Below are positions 5,523 to 14,079 of a stretch of 30,453 nt of DNA, piece by piece; the stretch's first letter is position 1; each line of letters starts with the position of its first letter. This stretch comes from JBDRLV01 sp043812755 (lineage in GTDB: Bacteria; Patescibacteriota; Patescibacteriia; UBA9934; GWF2-40-263): contig JBDRLV010000079.1 in assembly GCA_043812755.1 (NCBI GenBank), positions 1 to 30,453 on the forward strand. The letters run 5' to 3'. The position numbers and the translations under genes were made by a program. The notes under the pieces were generated by a model. The model ran no database searches. It was not told the DNA's origin and saw only the letters and a program-made list of their open reading frames with translations.

Positions 5523-6086
5523 TCATCTAAATTCCCCTTCTGCAATATGCGTACTTGGTCCCTCTGGGCCATCATATGCTTCGCGCGTAATAACAATCTG
5601 TGAATACCCGCCATACTCATGTTCCTCTTCCCCTTCCCACTCTAAAATAAACTGCCCTAATTCATTTGTTACCATCTCGCCCGCAGAAAAATAATCATAA
5701 GGAATTGCACGCACAAGCCACACTTGATAATAATGTATTTCTCGATCAATTTCAGCAAGCGGAGCAACTATTTCAAAAAAATATTTATCATTTTTAGTTC
5801 CACGATACGCAGTCCCCAAGCTTTGGCCTGTCACAGAATCATATATAGTTGCGGAACGACTGTTTGGGAAAAGCCCTTCTTCTGGCACAAATAACGGGCC
5901 TTTGGTTTGAACAAAAACATCTTCAATGGACTTTACAATATCTCCAGCGTCCTGCTCTTTTGGTTTTCTAAATTGATAAACAGCAACAACAAACACAATT
6001 GCCAGTAACACAATAACTGTGGCAGTAATAACCCCGGAACGAACTTTGGTGTGTTTTTTGTTGTATTGGTATTGATACTGTTGCAT
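5523..6086 (-). CDS. Membrane-anchored hypothetical protein
   Basis: 187 residues. A Gln/Tyr/Lys-rich cytoplasmic N-terminus (1-16) precedes one transmembrane helix (about 18-39, GVITATVIVLLAIVFVVAVYQF). The rest would be extracytoplasmic and strand-rich, with IHYYQVWLV (about 118-126), ELGQFILEWEGEE and a C-terminal EGPSTHIAEGEF. Similar single-helix proteins with a Y-x-x-W-L core are common in Patescibacteria and recall the fold of anti-sigma-K (RskA) extracellular domains; function is unknown. The start lies 2 bp after the uvrD stop, so it is the last gene of the PAP2-manC-mltG-uvrD operon. Confidence 0.75.
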   Translation of the reverse strand: MQQYQYQYNKKHTKVRSGVITATVIVLLAIVFVVAVYQFRKPKEQDAGDIVKSIEDVFVQTKGPLFVPEEGLFPNSRSATIYDSVTGQSLGTAYRGTKNDKYFFEIVAPLAEIDREIHYYQVWLVRAIPYDYFSAGEMVTNELGQFILEWEGEEEHEYGGYSQIVITREAYDGPEGPSTHIAEGEFR

Positions 6087-6088
6087 AA

Positions 6089-8140
6089 TTACTCTTCTTC
6101 GCCTAAATCATTCAACACAATCATCGGCTCCCAATCATCACTTGATGCTCGTTTCTTCCAAGAATTTTGAGGATTAAGAACTTCATGGCGTAATCGCACG
6201 TGTTCACATAATTCTTGAGGGAGTTCCTGCAAAAAAACCGAAGGCTGATTTATTATTAGGGTATCATATCCTGAAGTAATTGGGTAAGTGAAAAATAGCT
6301 GTTTCCTCGCCCTTGTTGTTGCAACATAAAAAAGTCTTCGTTCCTCTTCAAGCCCGCCCTCTTCATCCAAAACTCTTGCATTTGGAAATCTGCCCTCAGT
6401 CATACCTATCACAAAAACGCAATCCCACTCAAGCCCTTTAGCCTGATGAATTGTTGAAAGTACTATTTTTTCTTCATTACCAGAATCATATCCACGAGAA
6501 GCTCCATATTCTTCTGTGAGCGTTACTTCATCAAGAAATTTTCGCAAATCAGTATACCCTTCTGCATACAAAGCAAATTGTTCAATATCATCAAGTCTAT
6601 CCATAAAATCTGGATACTCGCCTTCCAAATAATCTCTATACCCACTTGATGCAACTTTGCGAATCATTTCAGATGGGCTTAAATCTGGAACACGAATTTG
6701 ATCAGCAATTTTTTTGAACGCAAGCCATCCCTGAAGCGCTTTTGCACCAAGCTTTATTGGAGCCTCGCACACCTGTTCAAGATTATCAAAACCAGCAATA
6801 GACTGATATATTTTACCAGCAGTTGAAAGCCCGACTCCACTTTGCAAGCCAAGAATGCGCAACCACGCTGCTTCATCTTTTATATTCAATGCAATACGCA
6901 AAAATGAAACAACATCCTTGATATGCGCTCGTTCAAAAAATTTCATTCCACCTCTGTATTCATAAGGAATATCACGTTTCATTAATTCCATTTCAAGTTG
7001 ATGTGATATTGATGCTGCACGAAACAGAACTGCAATCTTTTCCAAAGCCAGCCCTTCATCGCGCAATTCTAAAATTTGCTCAGCAACATATTGAGCCTCT
7101 TGCGAAGCACTTTGAGCTGGTACAAGATTTGGCTTGTCTCCACAATCGCGGACTGTACAAAGTTCTTTTTGAAATTGCTCTGTATTATTTTTTATTGAAG
7201 CATTTGCAAGATCAAGGATTTGCGGAGTTGAACGATAATTTTTTGTTAAATGAAAAATCTTTGTATCAGAATGCATTTGTGGAAAATTCAAAATATTTTT
7301 TATCTGTGCTGCACGAAATGAATAAATGCTCTGCGCATCATCCCCTACTACAAAAACATTTCCATGATGTGAGGCAAGCTCCCGCACTATCCCTGCTTGC
7401 ACAACATTTGTATCTTGATACTCATCAACCAAAACATATTGAAACTGTCCTGCGAGCCTACTTCTAATACTTTCGTTGTTGTAAAGCAAATCACTTAATA
7501 ATATAAGCAAATCATCAAAATCCATTGCATTGGCTGTTTGCTTACGCAGTCCATACATTTCACTAATTTTTTCAATTACATCAGTATGATCTAAAAAATT
7601 GTAATACTTTCTTTCAATAACATCAGATACGCCAACGGAAGCGTTTCGTGAATAACTGATCATGTCTTTTAGATAAGCGACCGAAGGAAAACGCCGTGCT
7701 TTCACATCAATTGCTAAGTCTTTAACACACGCCTTGATAAGCCCTTTGGAATCTTCTTGATCAATAATTGTAAAGTCTGATGTGCGCCCAACCTCTTTGG
7801 CATACTTTCGTAAAATTCTGTTTGCAACAGAGTGAAAAGTTCCACCCCAAAGCCCTGTTGGATATGAACCAAGCAGCATCTCAACTCGTGACAACATTTC
7901 CCGAGCTGCTTTGTTAGTGAAAGTGAGCAACAAAATATTTTCTGGACTCACTCCATTTTCAATCAAATACGCAACGCGATACGTAATTGTGCGCGTTTTT
8001 CCACTCCCAGCTCCTGCTAAAACCAAACACGGCCCCTCAGCACTCAGGACCGCATCTAATTGCTGTGGATTCAGATCTGCTTGATAATCAATCTTGCACT
8101 TATTCGGATCGAATGTATTTTTAAGGATGAATTCTTTCAT
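6089..8140 (-). CDS. UvrD/PcrA-type superfamily 1 DNA helicase
   Basis: 683 residues, a little shorter than typical UvrD/PcrA (about 720). Motifs in order: Q motif LNPQQLDAV (23-31), Walker A AGAGSGKT (42-49), TFTNKAAREM (73-82), Walker B LVDEYQDTN (237-245), motif III GDDAQSIYSFRAA (266-278), YRSTPQIL, and near the C-terminus STIHQAKGLEWDCVFVIG and YVATTRARKQL. It would unwind DNA 3' to 5' in repair and replication restart. It lies 9 bp after mltG and 2 bp before the membrane protein gene. No promoter is seen in that gap, so it depends on the operon promoter. UvrD and PcrA cannot be told apart here. Confidence 0.95.
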   Translation of the reverse strand: MKEFILKNTFDPNKCKIDYQADLNPQQLDAVLSAEGPCLVLAGAGSGKTRTITYRVAYLIENGVSPENILLLTFTNKAAREMLSRVEMLLGSYPTGLWGGTFHSVANRILRKYAKEVGRTSDFTIIDQEDSKGLIKACVKDLAIDVKARRFPSVAYLKDMISYSRNASVGVSDVIERKYYNFLDHTDVIEKISEMYGLRKQTANAMDFDDLLILLSDLLYNNESIRSRLAGQFQYVLVDEYQDTNVVQAGIVRELASHHGNVFVVGDDAQSIYSFRAAQIKNILNFPQMHSDTKIFHLTKNYRSTPQILDLANASIKNNTEQFQKELCTVRDCGDKPNLVPAQSASQEAQYVAEQILELRDEGLALEKIAVLFRAASISHQLEMELMKRDIPYEYRGGMKFFERAHIKDVVSFLRIALNIKDEAAWLRILGLQSGVGLSTAGKIYQSIAGFDNLEQVCEAPIKLGAKALQGWLAFKKIADQIRVPDLSPSEMIRKVASSGYRDYLEGEYPDFMDRLDDIEQFALYAEGYTDLRKFLDEVTLTEEYGASRGYDSGNEEKIVLSTIHQAKGLEWDCVFVIGMTEGRFPNARVLDEEGGLEEERRLFYVATTRARKQLFFTYPITSGYDTLIINQPSVFLQELPQELCEHVRLRHEVLNPQNSWKKRASSDDWEPMIVLNDLGEEE

Positions 8141-8149
8141 GGGTTTGAT

Positions 8150-9148
8150 TTATTCCAAAAACACACGATTTGCATTATGCCCTGCAAGTGTTTTTGCATA
8201 TTTAACCTCACCCTGTGGAGTTGTTAAAAAATACAAATAATCATTTGCCTGTGGACCCAACACAGCCTTGATAGCCTCAATCCCAGGATTGCAAATCGGC
8301 CCTAGTGGCAAACCATTATATTTATATGTATTGTAGGGAGAGTCTATTTCAAGATCACTAAATTTTGCTCCTGGATCATTCTTTCCAGTAATATAATTCA
8401 CAGTTGAATCTGCTTGAAGAGCCATACCGATATCAAGACGCTTTAAAAATATATCGGCAACGTTTCTCATTTCTGAAACACGAGAAACCTCTTTTTGAAT
8501 AATCGATGCCAATGTTACAACCTCATATGCAGTGAGTTCTACTGAATCTCCATATCTCATCACAAATGCCCCATGCCTATCACTCATGGGCGCAAGAAGT
8601 TGAATATCAATACCTGCAACTTGTTTCTCAAAATTTTCACTCATCTTTGTGATTACATCGACTGAGCTAGCGTTTTTTGAAAATCTATATGTATCAGGAA
8701 AAAGAAAGCCCTCAAGATCGCGAGAGGCTAATCCCCAACTTTTTTCATCAATATTAGGAAGTGCTTCTCTAACACGCTCACCAATTTTGGCAATATTGAA
8801 TCCTTCAGGAATTGTAATTTGTATATCATCTGTACCTGCTTGTTTCAACGCATTTGCTAGCGCAGAATAATTCATTCCTGGCTTTAACATAAAATCACCT
8901 GCTTGAATATCCTTATCTTGACCCGTTGATTTTAAATACAATTCAAACTGCCAAGCGTTTTCTACAAGTCCTGAATCTTTCAATACTGCACTGACACTTG
9001 TTGCTGTAGCGCCTGATTCAATATTAAAAGTAACATCTTGTGCGCCTTCGCTTGGCGACATCCAAAAAACAGCCCATAGCATTCTAAAGAAAAAAAAGCA
9101 TATTAATAATATAACTACTACAACAGAACTTAGAATAACTTTTCTCAT
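8150..9148 (-). CDS. mltG: Endolytic murein transglycosylase MltG (YceG-like)
   Basis: 332 residues. An N-terminal transmembrane helix (about 5-30) is followed by a LysM-like region (about 38-110) and the YceG catalytic domain. The signature TLASIIQKEVSRVSEM contains the catalytic Glu220; SPYNTYKYNGLPLGPICNPG and the final AGHNANR are also typical. It cleaves nascent glycan strands at the membrane and is thought to set their length. Its ATG overlaps the manC stop (ATGA), a coupled arrangement. It sits with PAP2 and manC genes, so the operon mixes envelope synthesis with repair. Confidence 0.94.
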   Translation of the reverse strand: MRKVILSSVVVVILLICFFFFRMLWAVFWMSPSEGAQDVTFNIESGATATSVSAVLKDSGLVENAWQFELYLKSTGQDKDIQAGDFMLKPGMNYSALANALKQAGTDDIQITIPEGFNIAKIGERVREALPNIDEKSWGLASRDLEGFLFPDTYRFSKNASSVDVITKMSENFEKQVAGIDIQLLAPMSDRHGAFVMRYGDSVELTAYEVVTLASIIQKEVSRVSEMRNVADIFLKRLDIGMALQADSTVNYITGKNDPGAKFSDLEIDSPYNTYKYNGLPLGPICNPGIEAIKAVLGPQANDYLYFLTTPQGEVKYAKTLAGHNANRVFLE

Positions 9149-10191
9149 AAAAATTGATCATACCCTTGCTCTTGCAACAGGGTTATTAATTCTTTTACAC
9201 GTTGTGCATCTTGTTTTTTACATATTAATAAAGAATCACCAGAATCCACAACAACAATATTTTCCATTCCAACCACTGCAATCAGTTTATCTGCTGGGCC
9301 ATATATTAAAGACCCTTTTGTATCCAAAGCAACACACATCCCTTTTGTTACATTTGTTTCATTATCAGACAACCTTTCATGCAAAGTATCCCATGCACCA
9401 ATATCACTCCAAGCAAAATCACCTTTAATAATTAAAACATCTTTTGGATCCATTTTTTCTGTAACAGCATAATCAAATGATATCTTTTGCAAATCACGAT
9501 AATCGCCTTCACCGGCTTGAATTGCTCTTAATACTGCTCCCATTTTTGGAGCATATTTCTCAAACGCTTGCACAAACTTTGCAGGTGTCCACATATAGTA
9601 ATTTGCATGCCATAAATACTGACCTGATTCCAAATAGCTTTTTGCAGTATTGTAATCAGGTTTTTCACTGTGCCCTGCAAAATTAAAAACATCTATACCA
9701 TCAATCTTTTTATACAAATCTGAGATCTTAGTATAGCCAAGTACAGTACTTGGGAAACTCGGCTCAATTGCAATATCAAGAAGCTTCCCTGTTTCGCGAA
9801 TCAATCTGTCACCAACGCTTATACATTGCAAAAATTTTTCTTCATCTCCAATATAATGATCAGCCGGAACAAAGACGATAGGCTCATCTGGATCAATCAT
9901 TTCTAATTTTGCTGCAACATAACCCATGGCTGGACCTGTATCTCTTTTTTCTGGTTCAATAATTATTTGATAATCCTCAAGTTCTGGAAATTCATTTTTA
10001 AGAAGCTCTTGAATCTCAGGAGAAATTGAAAAATAAATCTTTTCATGCGGAAAAAGACGCAAAAGTCGTCTGTATGTGTCACGAATCAAAGGCTCGTTTG
10101 TTACAACATTAAAAAATTGCTTGGGTCTTGATTGTCTGCTCATTGGCCACAACCGAGTACCAGAGCCTCCTGCTAATATTACAGCTTTCAT
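9145..10191 (-). CDS. manC: Mannose-1-phosphate guanylyltransferase
   Basis: About 348 residues. The N-terminal nucleotidyltransferase signature MKAVILAGGSGTRLWPMSRQ, with SRPKQF, identifies the ManC/GMP family. FVPADHYIGDEE and GHSEKPDYNTA are further family motifs, as is YYMWTPAKF. It makes GDP-mannose from mannose-1-phosphate and GTP for surface glycans. It is the short monofunctional form without the phosphomannose isomerase domain. ATG at 10191 is preferred over 10200 because it overlaps the PAP2 stop as ATGA; the stop likewise overlaps mltG. Confidence 0.93.
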   Translation of the reverse strand: MKAVILAGGSGTRLWPMSRQSRPKQFFNVVTNEPLIRDTYRRLLRLFPHEKIYFSISPEIQELLKNEFPELEDYQIIIEPEKRDTGPAMGYVAAKLEMIDPDEPIVFVPADHYIGDEEKFLQCISVGDRLIRETGKLLDIAIEPSFPSTVLGYTKISDLYKKIDGIDVFNFAGHSEKPDYNTAKSYLESGQYLWHANYYMWTPAKFVQAFEKYAPKMGAVLRAIQAGEGDYRDLQKISFDYAVTEKMDPKDVLIIKGDFAWSDIGAWDTLHERLSDNETNVTKGMCVALDTKGSLIYGPADKLIAVVGMENIVVVDSGDSLLICKKQDAQRVKELITLLQEQGYDQFL

Positions 10192-10712
10192 ACTTTCCAA
10201 TTATTTGTAATCAATTTATGTACACAAAAGCTTACAACAATTCCAACAGCAATCCCAGCCAAAATATCTGATACAAAATGCACCCCAACAAAAATCCTAG
10301 ACCAAGCAACAAAAAATGCAAAAATGCCAACTACTACTCCTGCTTTTTTATCGTGAAGAAAAACAAGGGTTGCAAGTGCAAAGGCAACAGCTGTGTGCCC
10401 AGACGGAAATGCTGGTGTGTGGAAAAGCAATTCTGCTAATGGAGTATCTGCTACTTGCTCAAAAGGACGTGATCTGCCAATTGCAATTTTGATCAAAAAA
10501 TTTACACAAAAGACAACTCCAGATGAGAGTAAAAAAACAATAAGATGTTTGATTTTATTTTTTTGACTCGATTTATACAAAACCCATAATACAGCAAAAA
10601 CACCAATAAACACAATTAGATATGACGAACAAAATAAACCTATTGAATCAAGTAAATTAGATCCCCCTGAAAATGATGAAATATATTTTGTTAATTCAAT
10701 GTCCCACTGCAT
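10188..10712 (-). CDS. PAP2-family membrane phosphatase
   Basis: 174 residues with four or five membrane helices. The three acid-phosphatase motifs are present: KIAIGRSRPFE, FPSGHTAVAF and WSRIFVGVHFVSDILAG, with the catalytic His in each of the last two. Likely substrates are undecaprenyl pyrophosphate or another lipid phosphate at the outer face of the membrane; a bacitracin-resistance (UppP/BcrC) role would suit its position first in an envelope operon, but this is inference. Upstream is an AT-rich inverted-repeat spacer (10713-10819). Confidence 0.9.
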   Translation of the reverse strand: MQWDIELTKYISSFSGGSNLLDSIGLFCSSYLIVFIGVFAVLWVLYKSSQKNKIKHLIVFLLSSGVVFCVNFLIKIAIGRSRPFEQVADTPLAELLFHTPAFPSGHTAVAFALATLVFLHDKKAGVVVGIFAFFVAWSRIFVGVHFVSDILAGIAVGIVVSFCVHKLITNNWKV

Positions 10713-10819
10713 AATTTATATTAAATCCGAAATTTGAATATCAAAATACGAAACAAATACTAAATCTTAAATTATAAACTTCGAAAACTTTCAGATTTCG
10801 GATTTCGTGATTCGAATTT
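10713..10819. repeat. AT-rich imperfect inverted-repeat spacer
   Basis: Between gpmI and the PAP2 gene. AAATCCGAAAT near the left end pairs with ATTTCGGATTT near the right end, with further imperfect pairing around TTTGAAT and ATTCGAA. Similar low-complexity spacers rich in TTAGATTT-like words occur at about 1940-2005, 2363-2437 and 16931-17067. It may be degenerate repeat DNA; a promoter for the PAP2 operon must lie here or further up. Confidence 0.5.
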
Positions 10820-12406
10820 TTATATAAGTGACTGTCCAGTCATCTGCGAAGGCTTTTTAACTCCCAGCATAGAAAGAACTGTTGGGGCTACATCAGCAAG
10901 CATACCAACTGGAGGAACTAAAGATAAATCTCCATCAGGAACTTCTCCTGAAGAAGATGTCTGCCCCTCATATTGATTACCAACTATTACAAAAGGTACT
11001 GGATTTGTTGAATGTTCTTTATCAATATCTCCAGTTCTCAAATTAAGCATTTCCTCAGCATTCCCATGATCAGCTGTAATTAAAACTATTCCATCCATTT
11101 TTAGCGTTGCATCAACTACCTTGCCAATACATTCATCTGTTATCTCAACTGCTTTTTTTGTTGCTTCAAGATTACCAGTATGCGCAACCATGTCTGGATT
11201 TGCATAATTCACAACATAAAAATCATGTAGCCCTGCTTTCAAATCTTTTACTAATTTCTCTGATATCTCATAAGCGCCCATTTGAGGAGCATCCGCAAAC
11301 GACTCAACCCTTGGAGAAGGAACTAATATACGATCTTCTCCTTCAAATGGTTTTTCATAAGTGCCGTTTATAAAAAAAGTTACATGAGCGTATTTCTGAG
11401 TTTCAGCAATATGAAGTTGAGTAAGGCCTGCCTCTGAAATAACTTGTGCTAAAGGCATTTCAATTCGTTCAGGTGGAAAGGCGACATTCTTTGTAAGTCC
11501 CTCTTCATACTCAGCCATGGTAACAATAAACAAATCATTAAATTTTTTGCATGGAAAAAATTTAAAATCATCCAAAATAAAAGCCTTTGACAATTGACGC
11601 ATTCTGTCAGGTCGAAAATTAAAAAATATAATTGAATCACCTTCTTTTACTAAACCAACAGGTTCACCTTTTGATACAATTGTTGTTGGAACAAATTCTT
11701 CATCATACACTTCTTTTTTATAAGACTCCTTTACAGCAGTAATAGCATCTTCTGCAACAACTGGTGCTTTGCTGACGATTGCATTATAAGCCTTTTGAGT
11801 TCTATCCCAAACATGATCACGATCCATTGCATAGTATCTCCCGCTTAAAGAACCAATGCGACCAAGCTTAATTTTCTTCATTTTATTTTCAAGCGAAGCA
11901 ACAAAATCAATACCTGAGTTGTAGAGCGTATCACGTCCATCCAAAAACGCATGTACAACAACATCTTTGCATTTTTGTGTTTTAGCAAGATCAAGAAGCG
12001 CATGACAGTGAGAATCCATTGAATGAACTCTGCCTTGACTTACCAAACCAACAAGATGCAACGTGCCACCATTCTTTTCAACATGAGCCATTGCATTCAA
12101 AAACATCTCGTTTTTTAAAAACTCACCACTTGAAATAGATTTATCAATTCTTGGTAGTGTTTGATAATAAACTCGACCAGCGCCAATATTTAAATGCCCA
12201 ACCTCAGAATTTCCCATCTGACCCCATGATAACCCAACCTCCTCTCCTGAGGCTCTTATTGTCATTGTTGGGTATTTTCTAATTAACTTATCAAACACAG
12301 GTGTCTTAGCGCGTGATATTGAGTTTCCTTCATAATCAGGCGCAACTCCAAAACCATCAATAATCATTAAAACAACTGGTTTTTTAGTATTTTGTTTATC
12401 ATTCAT
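10820..12406 (-). CDS. gpmI: 2,3-bisphosphoglycerate-independent phosphoglycerate mutase
   Basis: 528 residues, close to the usual 510-550. The N-terminus VVLMIIDGFGVAP contains the first metal-binding Asp. MGNSEVGHLNIGAGR carries the phosphorylated Ser (Ser67). HAFLDGRDT, FFNFRPDRMRQL, YANPDMVAHTG and ITADHGNAEEM supply the remaining metal and substrate residues. It interconverts 3- and 2-phosphoglycerate using Mn2+. It is monocistronic behind a TTGTCA-17-TACAAT promoter (12424-12452). With gap, pgk and eno further along, lower glycolysis is represented in the window apart from pyruvate kinase. Confidence 0.97.
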   Translation of the reverse strand: MNDKQNTKKPVVLMIIDGFGVAPDYEGNSISRAKTPVFDKLIRKYPTMTIRASGEEVGLSWGQMGNSEVGHLNIGAGRVYYQTLPRIDKSISSGEFLKNEMFLNAMAHVEKNGGTLHLVGLVSQGRVHSMDSHCHALLDLAKTQKCKDVVVHAFLDGRDTLYNSGIDFVASLENKMKKIKLGRIGSLSGRYYAMDRDHVWDRTQKAYNAIVSKAPVVAEDAITAVKESYKKEVYDEEFVPTTIVSKGEPVGLVKEGDSIIFFNFRPDRMRQLSKAFILDDFKFFPCKKFNDLFIVTMAEYEEGLTKNVAFPPERIEMPLAQVISEAGLTQLHIAETQKYAHVTFFINGTYEKPFEGEDRILVPSPRVESFADAPQMGAYEISEKLVKDLKAGLHDFYVVNYANPDMVAHTGNLEATKKAVEITDECIGKVVDATLKMDGIVLITADHGNAEEMLNLRTGDIDKEHSTNPVPFVIVGNQYEGQTSSSGEVPDGDLSLVPPVGMLADVAPTVLSMLGVKKPSQMTGQSLI

Positions 12407-12423
12407 ATGTTTCTTGTTTCAAT

Positions 12424-12452
12424 ATTGTACCTGAATTATTCCTCCTTGACAA
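12424..12452 (-). promoter_or_regulatory. gpmI promoter
   Basis: On the minus strand -35 TTGTCA (12447-12452), 17-bp spacer, -10 TACAAT (12424-12429), about 18 bp before the ATG. The expected start leaves a very short leader. An AGGAGGAAT run lies inside the spacer, so it cannot act as the ribosome site for gpmI. The -35 overlaps a divergent TTGACA on the plus strand. Confidence 0.75.
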
Positions 12453-12474
12453 AACCATAAAATACTGCTTCAAT
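12446..12474 (+). promoter_or_regulatory. Promoter for leader 1 and the 12830 gene
   Basis: -35 TTGACA (12446-12451), 17-bp spacer, -10 TTCAAT (12469-12474, four of six consensus bases). The -35 hexamer shares five base pairs with the gpmI -35 on the other strand, so RNA polymerase could not easily occupy both at once. Confidence 0.5.
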
Positions 12475-12499
12475 AAGATCTTAATAGGGCTTACCGAGG

Positions 12500-12510
12500 T
12501 CAAGACTTGA
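12500..12510 (+). promoter_or_regulatory. TCAAG-N-CTTGA palindrome, copy 2
   Basis: TCAAGACTTGA lies about 25 bp past the -10 hexamer, early in leader 1. The same 11-mer is at 22451-22461 over the start region of another hypothetical gene, with a one-base variant at 973-983. Confidence 0.35.
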
Positions 12511-12581
12511 ACTGCCAAATATTGGCTGTTTGCGCCTTTGCCTGGGACGCCAGAAAAGGACCGCGCTCTTTGTATTATACA

Positions 12582-12702
12582 GAAACTCTTCAAAATAGAT
12601 GAGATGTTGGCGCGCGACGAGGAACAAAGCGAACCGTACTAAAATGTACGGTGAGCGAGTACCGTAGGAGCAAGCCAAGAGACCGCTATTTTGATGGGTT
12701 TC
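12582..12702 (+). repeat. Stem-loop element, copy B (121 bp)
   Basis: The outer arms GAAACTCTTCAAAATAG and the complement of GAAACCCATCAAAATAG match at 14 of 17 positions. The 87-bp core starts ATGAGATG, carries GAGGAACAAAGCGAA, the central hairpin CCGTAC-taaaat-GTACGG and TGAGCGAG, and ends ACCG. It is clearly homologous to copy A (read on the minus strand). It sits inside leader 1: removing it makes the spacing between the two GACG hairpins about 101 nt, against 105 nt in leader 2. Confidence 0.8.
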
Positions 12703-12829
12703 AAAAAAACCGAGAATGCCTGCCAGTACCCGCTGACAGGAATCGGCTCTTTGTTCAGAAATAATTCTGTTCAAAGGGTAGTGAGGACGCTCATGCAACA
12801 AGGAGATACTGAGAAAGAAGGGTAAGAAA

Positions 12830-13948
12830 ATGTCTGGAAAACAAACAAGAAGCATTTGGACACACACATCCAACACAGCCTTTGTAGCAAAATCTGTTGT
12901 TGGACTCAACGGTCTGATTGTTGGCAAAAACTTTGAAGGACCAGAGGATTTTCAACGTGGTGATGCAACCATTATGATCAGGGTTGAAACCTCAATTAGT
13001 GAACCCCCTGATGCGCAACTTGAAGGCATGCGAACAGCTGCAGAGCTTGCAGTTGATGAGCTCTATCGCCACCTAGGTATGAAACCTGAAAATGGATTTG
13101 AACCAGGAGTGGTTGCTCTTTCGTCCAATGGCGACAAGGAAGTACTTGGATTGATCCACAAGGTTTACGACAATGGCACAATTCTCATGAAGGTTGTGCG
13201 AGGCGGTCGCCTTGTGCTCATGCAGATTCCAAGCACTTGGAGTGTCCTGCAGGTTCCTGATGCGCAGGGCGTGAATGATCTGGCGCTCACAATGGTAAAG
13301 TGTGAATACACCAGCAAGTTTGATGACAAATGTGGTGTAGCCAGCATTATTAAGGATGAGTCAGCACTTGAGGCGATTGCACTAGCTTGTGGCAAGTTTG
13401 ATGATGAAGATATTTTCGTGATCAATTACCCAAAAACATTTTCACTCGCGCTACAGAAAATAGGCAGTATTGAACTGCTTATTGGAATCGCAAATCAAAC
13501 GGAACACATGGCTGTAATCAAGGCTGTTGCAATGTATGCGTTTGCAGGTTTCCCAAAGAACGTTCTGGCAAAACTGCTTGTAACTTGCGCAACAAACCAA
13601 CAACTGGCAAATCTACCCTCTCTTGAATGCCCTCCGAATACTGTAATCGGAGAAATTCTGCCAGGAATCATTGCAGAAAATGAGCATCATAGAATCCTGA
13701 CAGAATCACGAAACTATGTGCTTTTATACTCTGTACTCAAAGCAATTCACACAACCGCTGGATATATTGATGCCCTTAGGTCAATCTCAAGAAGAAAAGA
13801 CGAACTTCCTAGCTGGGTTGTGTATGATACAATCGGCGTGACCAGTCTTGAGGAAAGCCCTGAATACAGAGTTGTCCTTGATGATATCCAAGGCGAGTTC
13901 AGCGATCAGATCAAAAAAATCGTTCGCGCAAATGTCTCGCAAAAATGA
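12830..13948 (+). CDS. Hypothetical protein, paralogue 1 of an unknown family
   Basis: 372 residues, soluble, no signal peptide. The first 160 residues are clearly homologous to the protein encoded at 14291. Shared features are QRGDATIMIRVE (QGDMGITMRID there), a helix, then YRHLGMKPENGFEPGVVAL (TYLGDEPQGFEPGMIVV), and a beta-rich stretch ending VLQVPDAQG (FVQVPDRNG). This looks like a small all-beta module preceded by a helix. The C-terminal halves are mostly helical and much more diverged. No catalytic motif is seen. The structured leader and the terminator at 13961-13992 show it is an independent regulated unit. Ribosome site AAGGG about 9 nt before ATG. Confidence 0.75.
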   Translation: MSGKQTRSIWTHTSNTAFVAKSVVGLNGLIVGKNFEGPEDFQRGDATIMIRVETSISEPPDAQLEGMRTAAELAVDELYRHLGMKPENGFEPGVVALSSNGDKEVLGLIHKVYDNGTILMKVVRGGRLVLMQIPSTWSVLQVPDAQGVNDLALTMVKCEYTSKFDDKCGVASIIKDESALEAIALACGKFDDEDIFVINYPKTFSLALQKIGSIELLIGIANQTEHMAVIKAVAMYAFAGFPKNVLAKLLVTCATNQQLANLPSLECPPNTVIGEILPGIIAENEHHRILTESRNYVLLYSVLKAIHTTAGYIDALRSISRRKDELPSWVVYDTIGVTSLEESPEYRVVLDDIQGEFSDQIKKIVRANVSQK

Positions 13949-13960
13949 TCTTTTCTTTAC

Positions 13961-13992
13961 AGCGGTGCAAGGCTCCACCTTGCCCGCTTTTT
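13961..13992 (+). terminator. Intrinsic terminator after the 12830 gene
   Basis: AGCGG-t-GCAAGG-ctcca-CCTTGC-c-CGCT followed by TTTTG; 12 bp after the stop codon. It separates the two paralogous units. Confidence 0.85.
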
Positions 13993-14042
13993 GATTGGCC
14001 TTTGGCCAATCAACCCGCCGAAGCCTTGGCGAAGGAGGGTTT
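13993..14042. repeat. Two further hairpins after the terminator
   Basis: GATTGGCC-TTT-GGCCAATC (13993-14011) is a perfect palindrome. It is followed by AACCC-gCC...GG-aGGGTT (14012-14035) and TGTTTTG, a second terminator-like hairpin containing the CCGAAGCCTTGGCGAAGG word that recurs in many bacterial intergenic repeats. Confidence 0.55.
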
Positions 14043-14045
14043 GTT

Positions 14046-14075
14046 TTGACATAATTCTAATAATAATGCTAAATA
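14046..14075 (+). promoter_or_regulatory. Probable promoter for leader 2
   Basis: -35 TTGACA (14046-14051) is perfect; the best -10 is TAAATA (14070-14075) with an 18-bp spacer, which is weak. The weak -10 could mean dependence on an activator. Confidence 0.4.
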
Positions 14076-14079
14076 GTAT

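Larger units (their letters stand above)
12475..12829 (+). ncRNA. Structured 5' leader RNA 1 (GACG-loop hairpins), interrupted by stem-loop element B
   Basis: Fills the gap between gpmI and the 12830 gene. In order: palindrome TCAAGACTTGA (12500-12510), hairpin GCCAA-ATA-TTGGC (12514-12526), hairpin CCTTT..CTGG-GACG-CCAG..AAAGG (12535-12559), element B (12582-12702), hairpin CTTTG..CAGAA-ATAA-TTCTG..CAAAG (12749-12776), and TGAG-GACG-CTCA (12782-12793). The ribosome site AAGAAGGG follows. The leader before the second paralogue (14080-14290) has the same order, with base-pair-preserving changes. It is probably a cis-acting regulatory RNA; no known riboswitch class is recognised. Confidence 0.6.

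Noticed and set aside
7003..7467. 154-residue plus-strand frame
   Set aside because: Antisense shadow within the helicase gene.
12481..12927. 148-residue minus-strand frame
   Set aside because: Covers the structured leader, element B and the start of the 12830 gene; no ribosome site.
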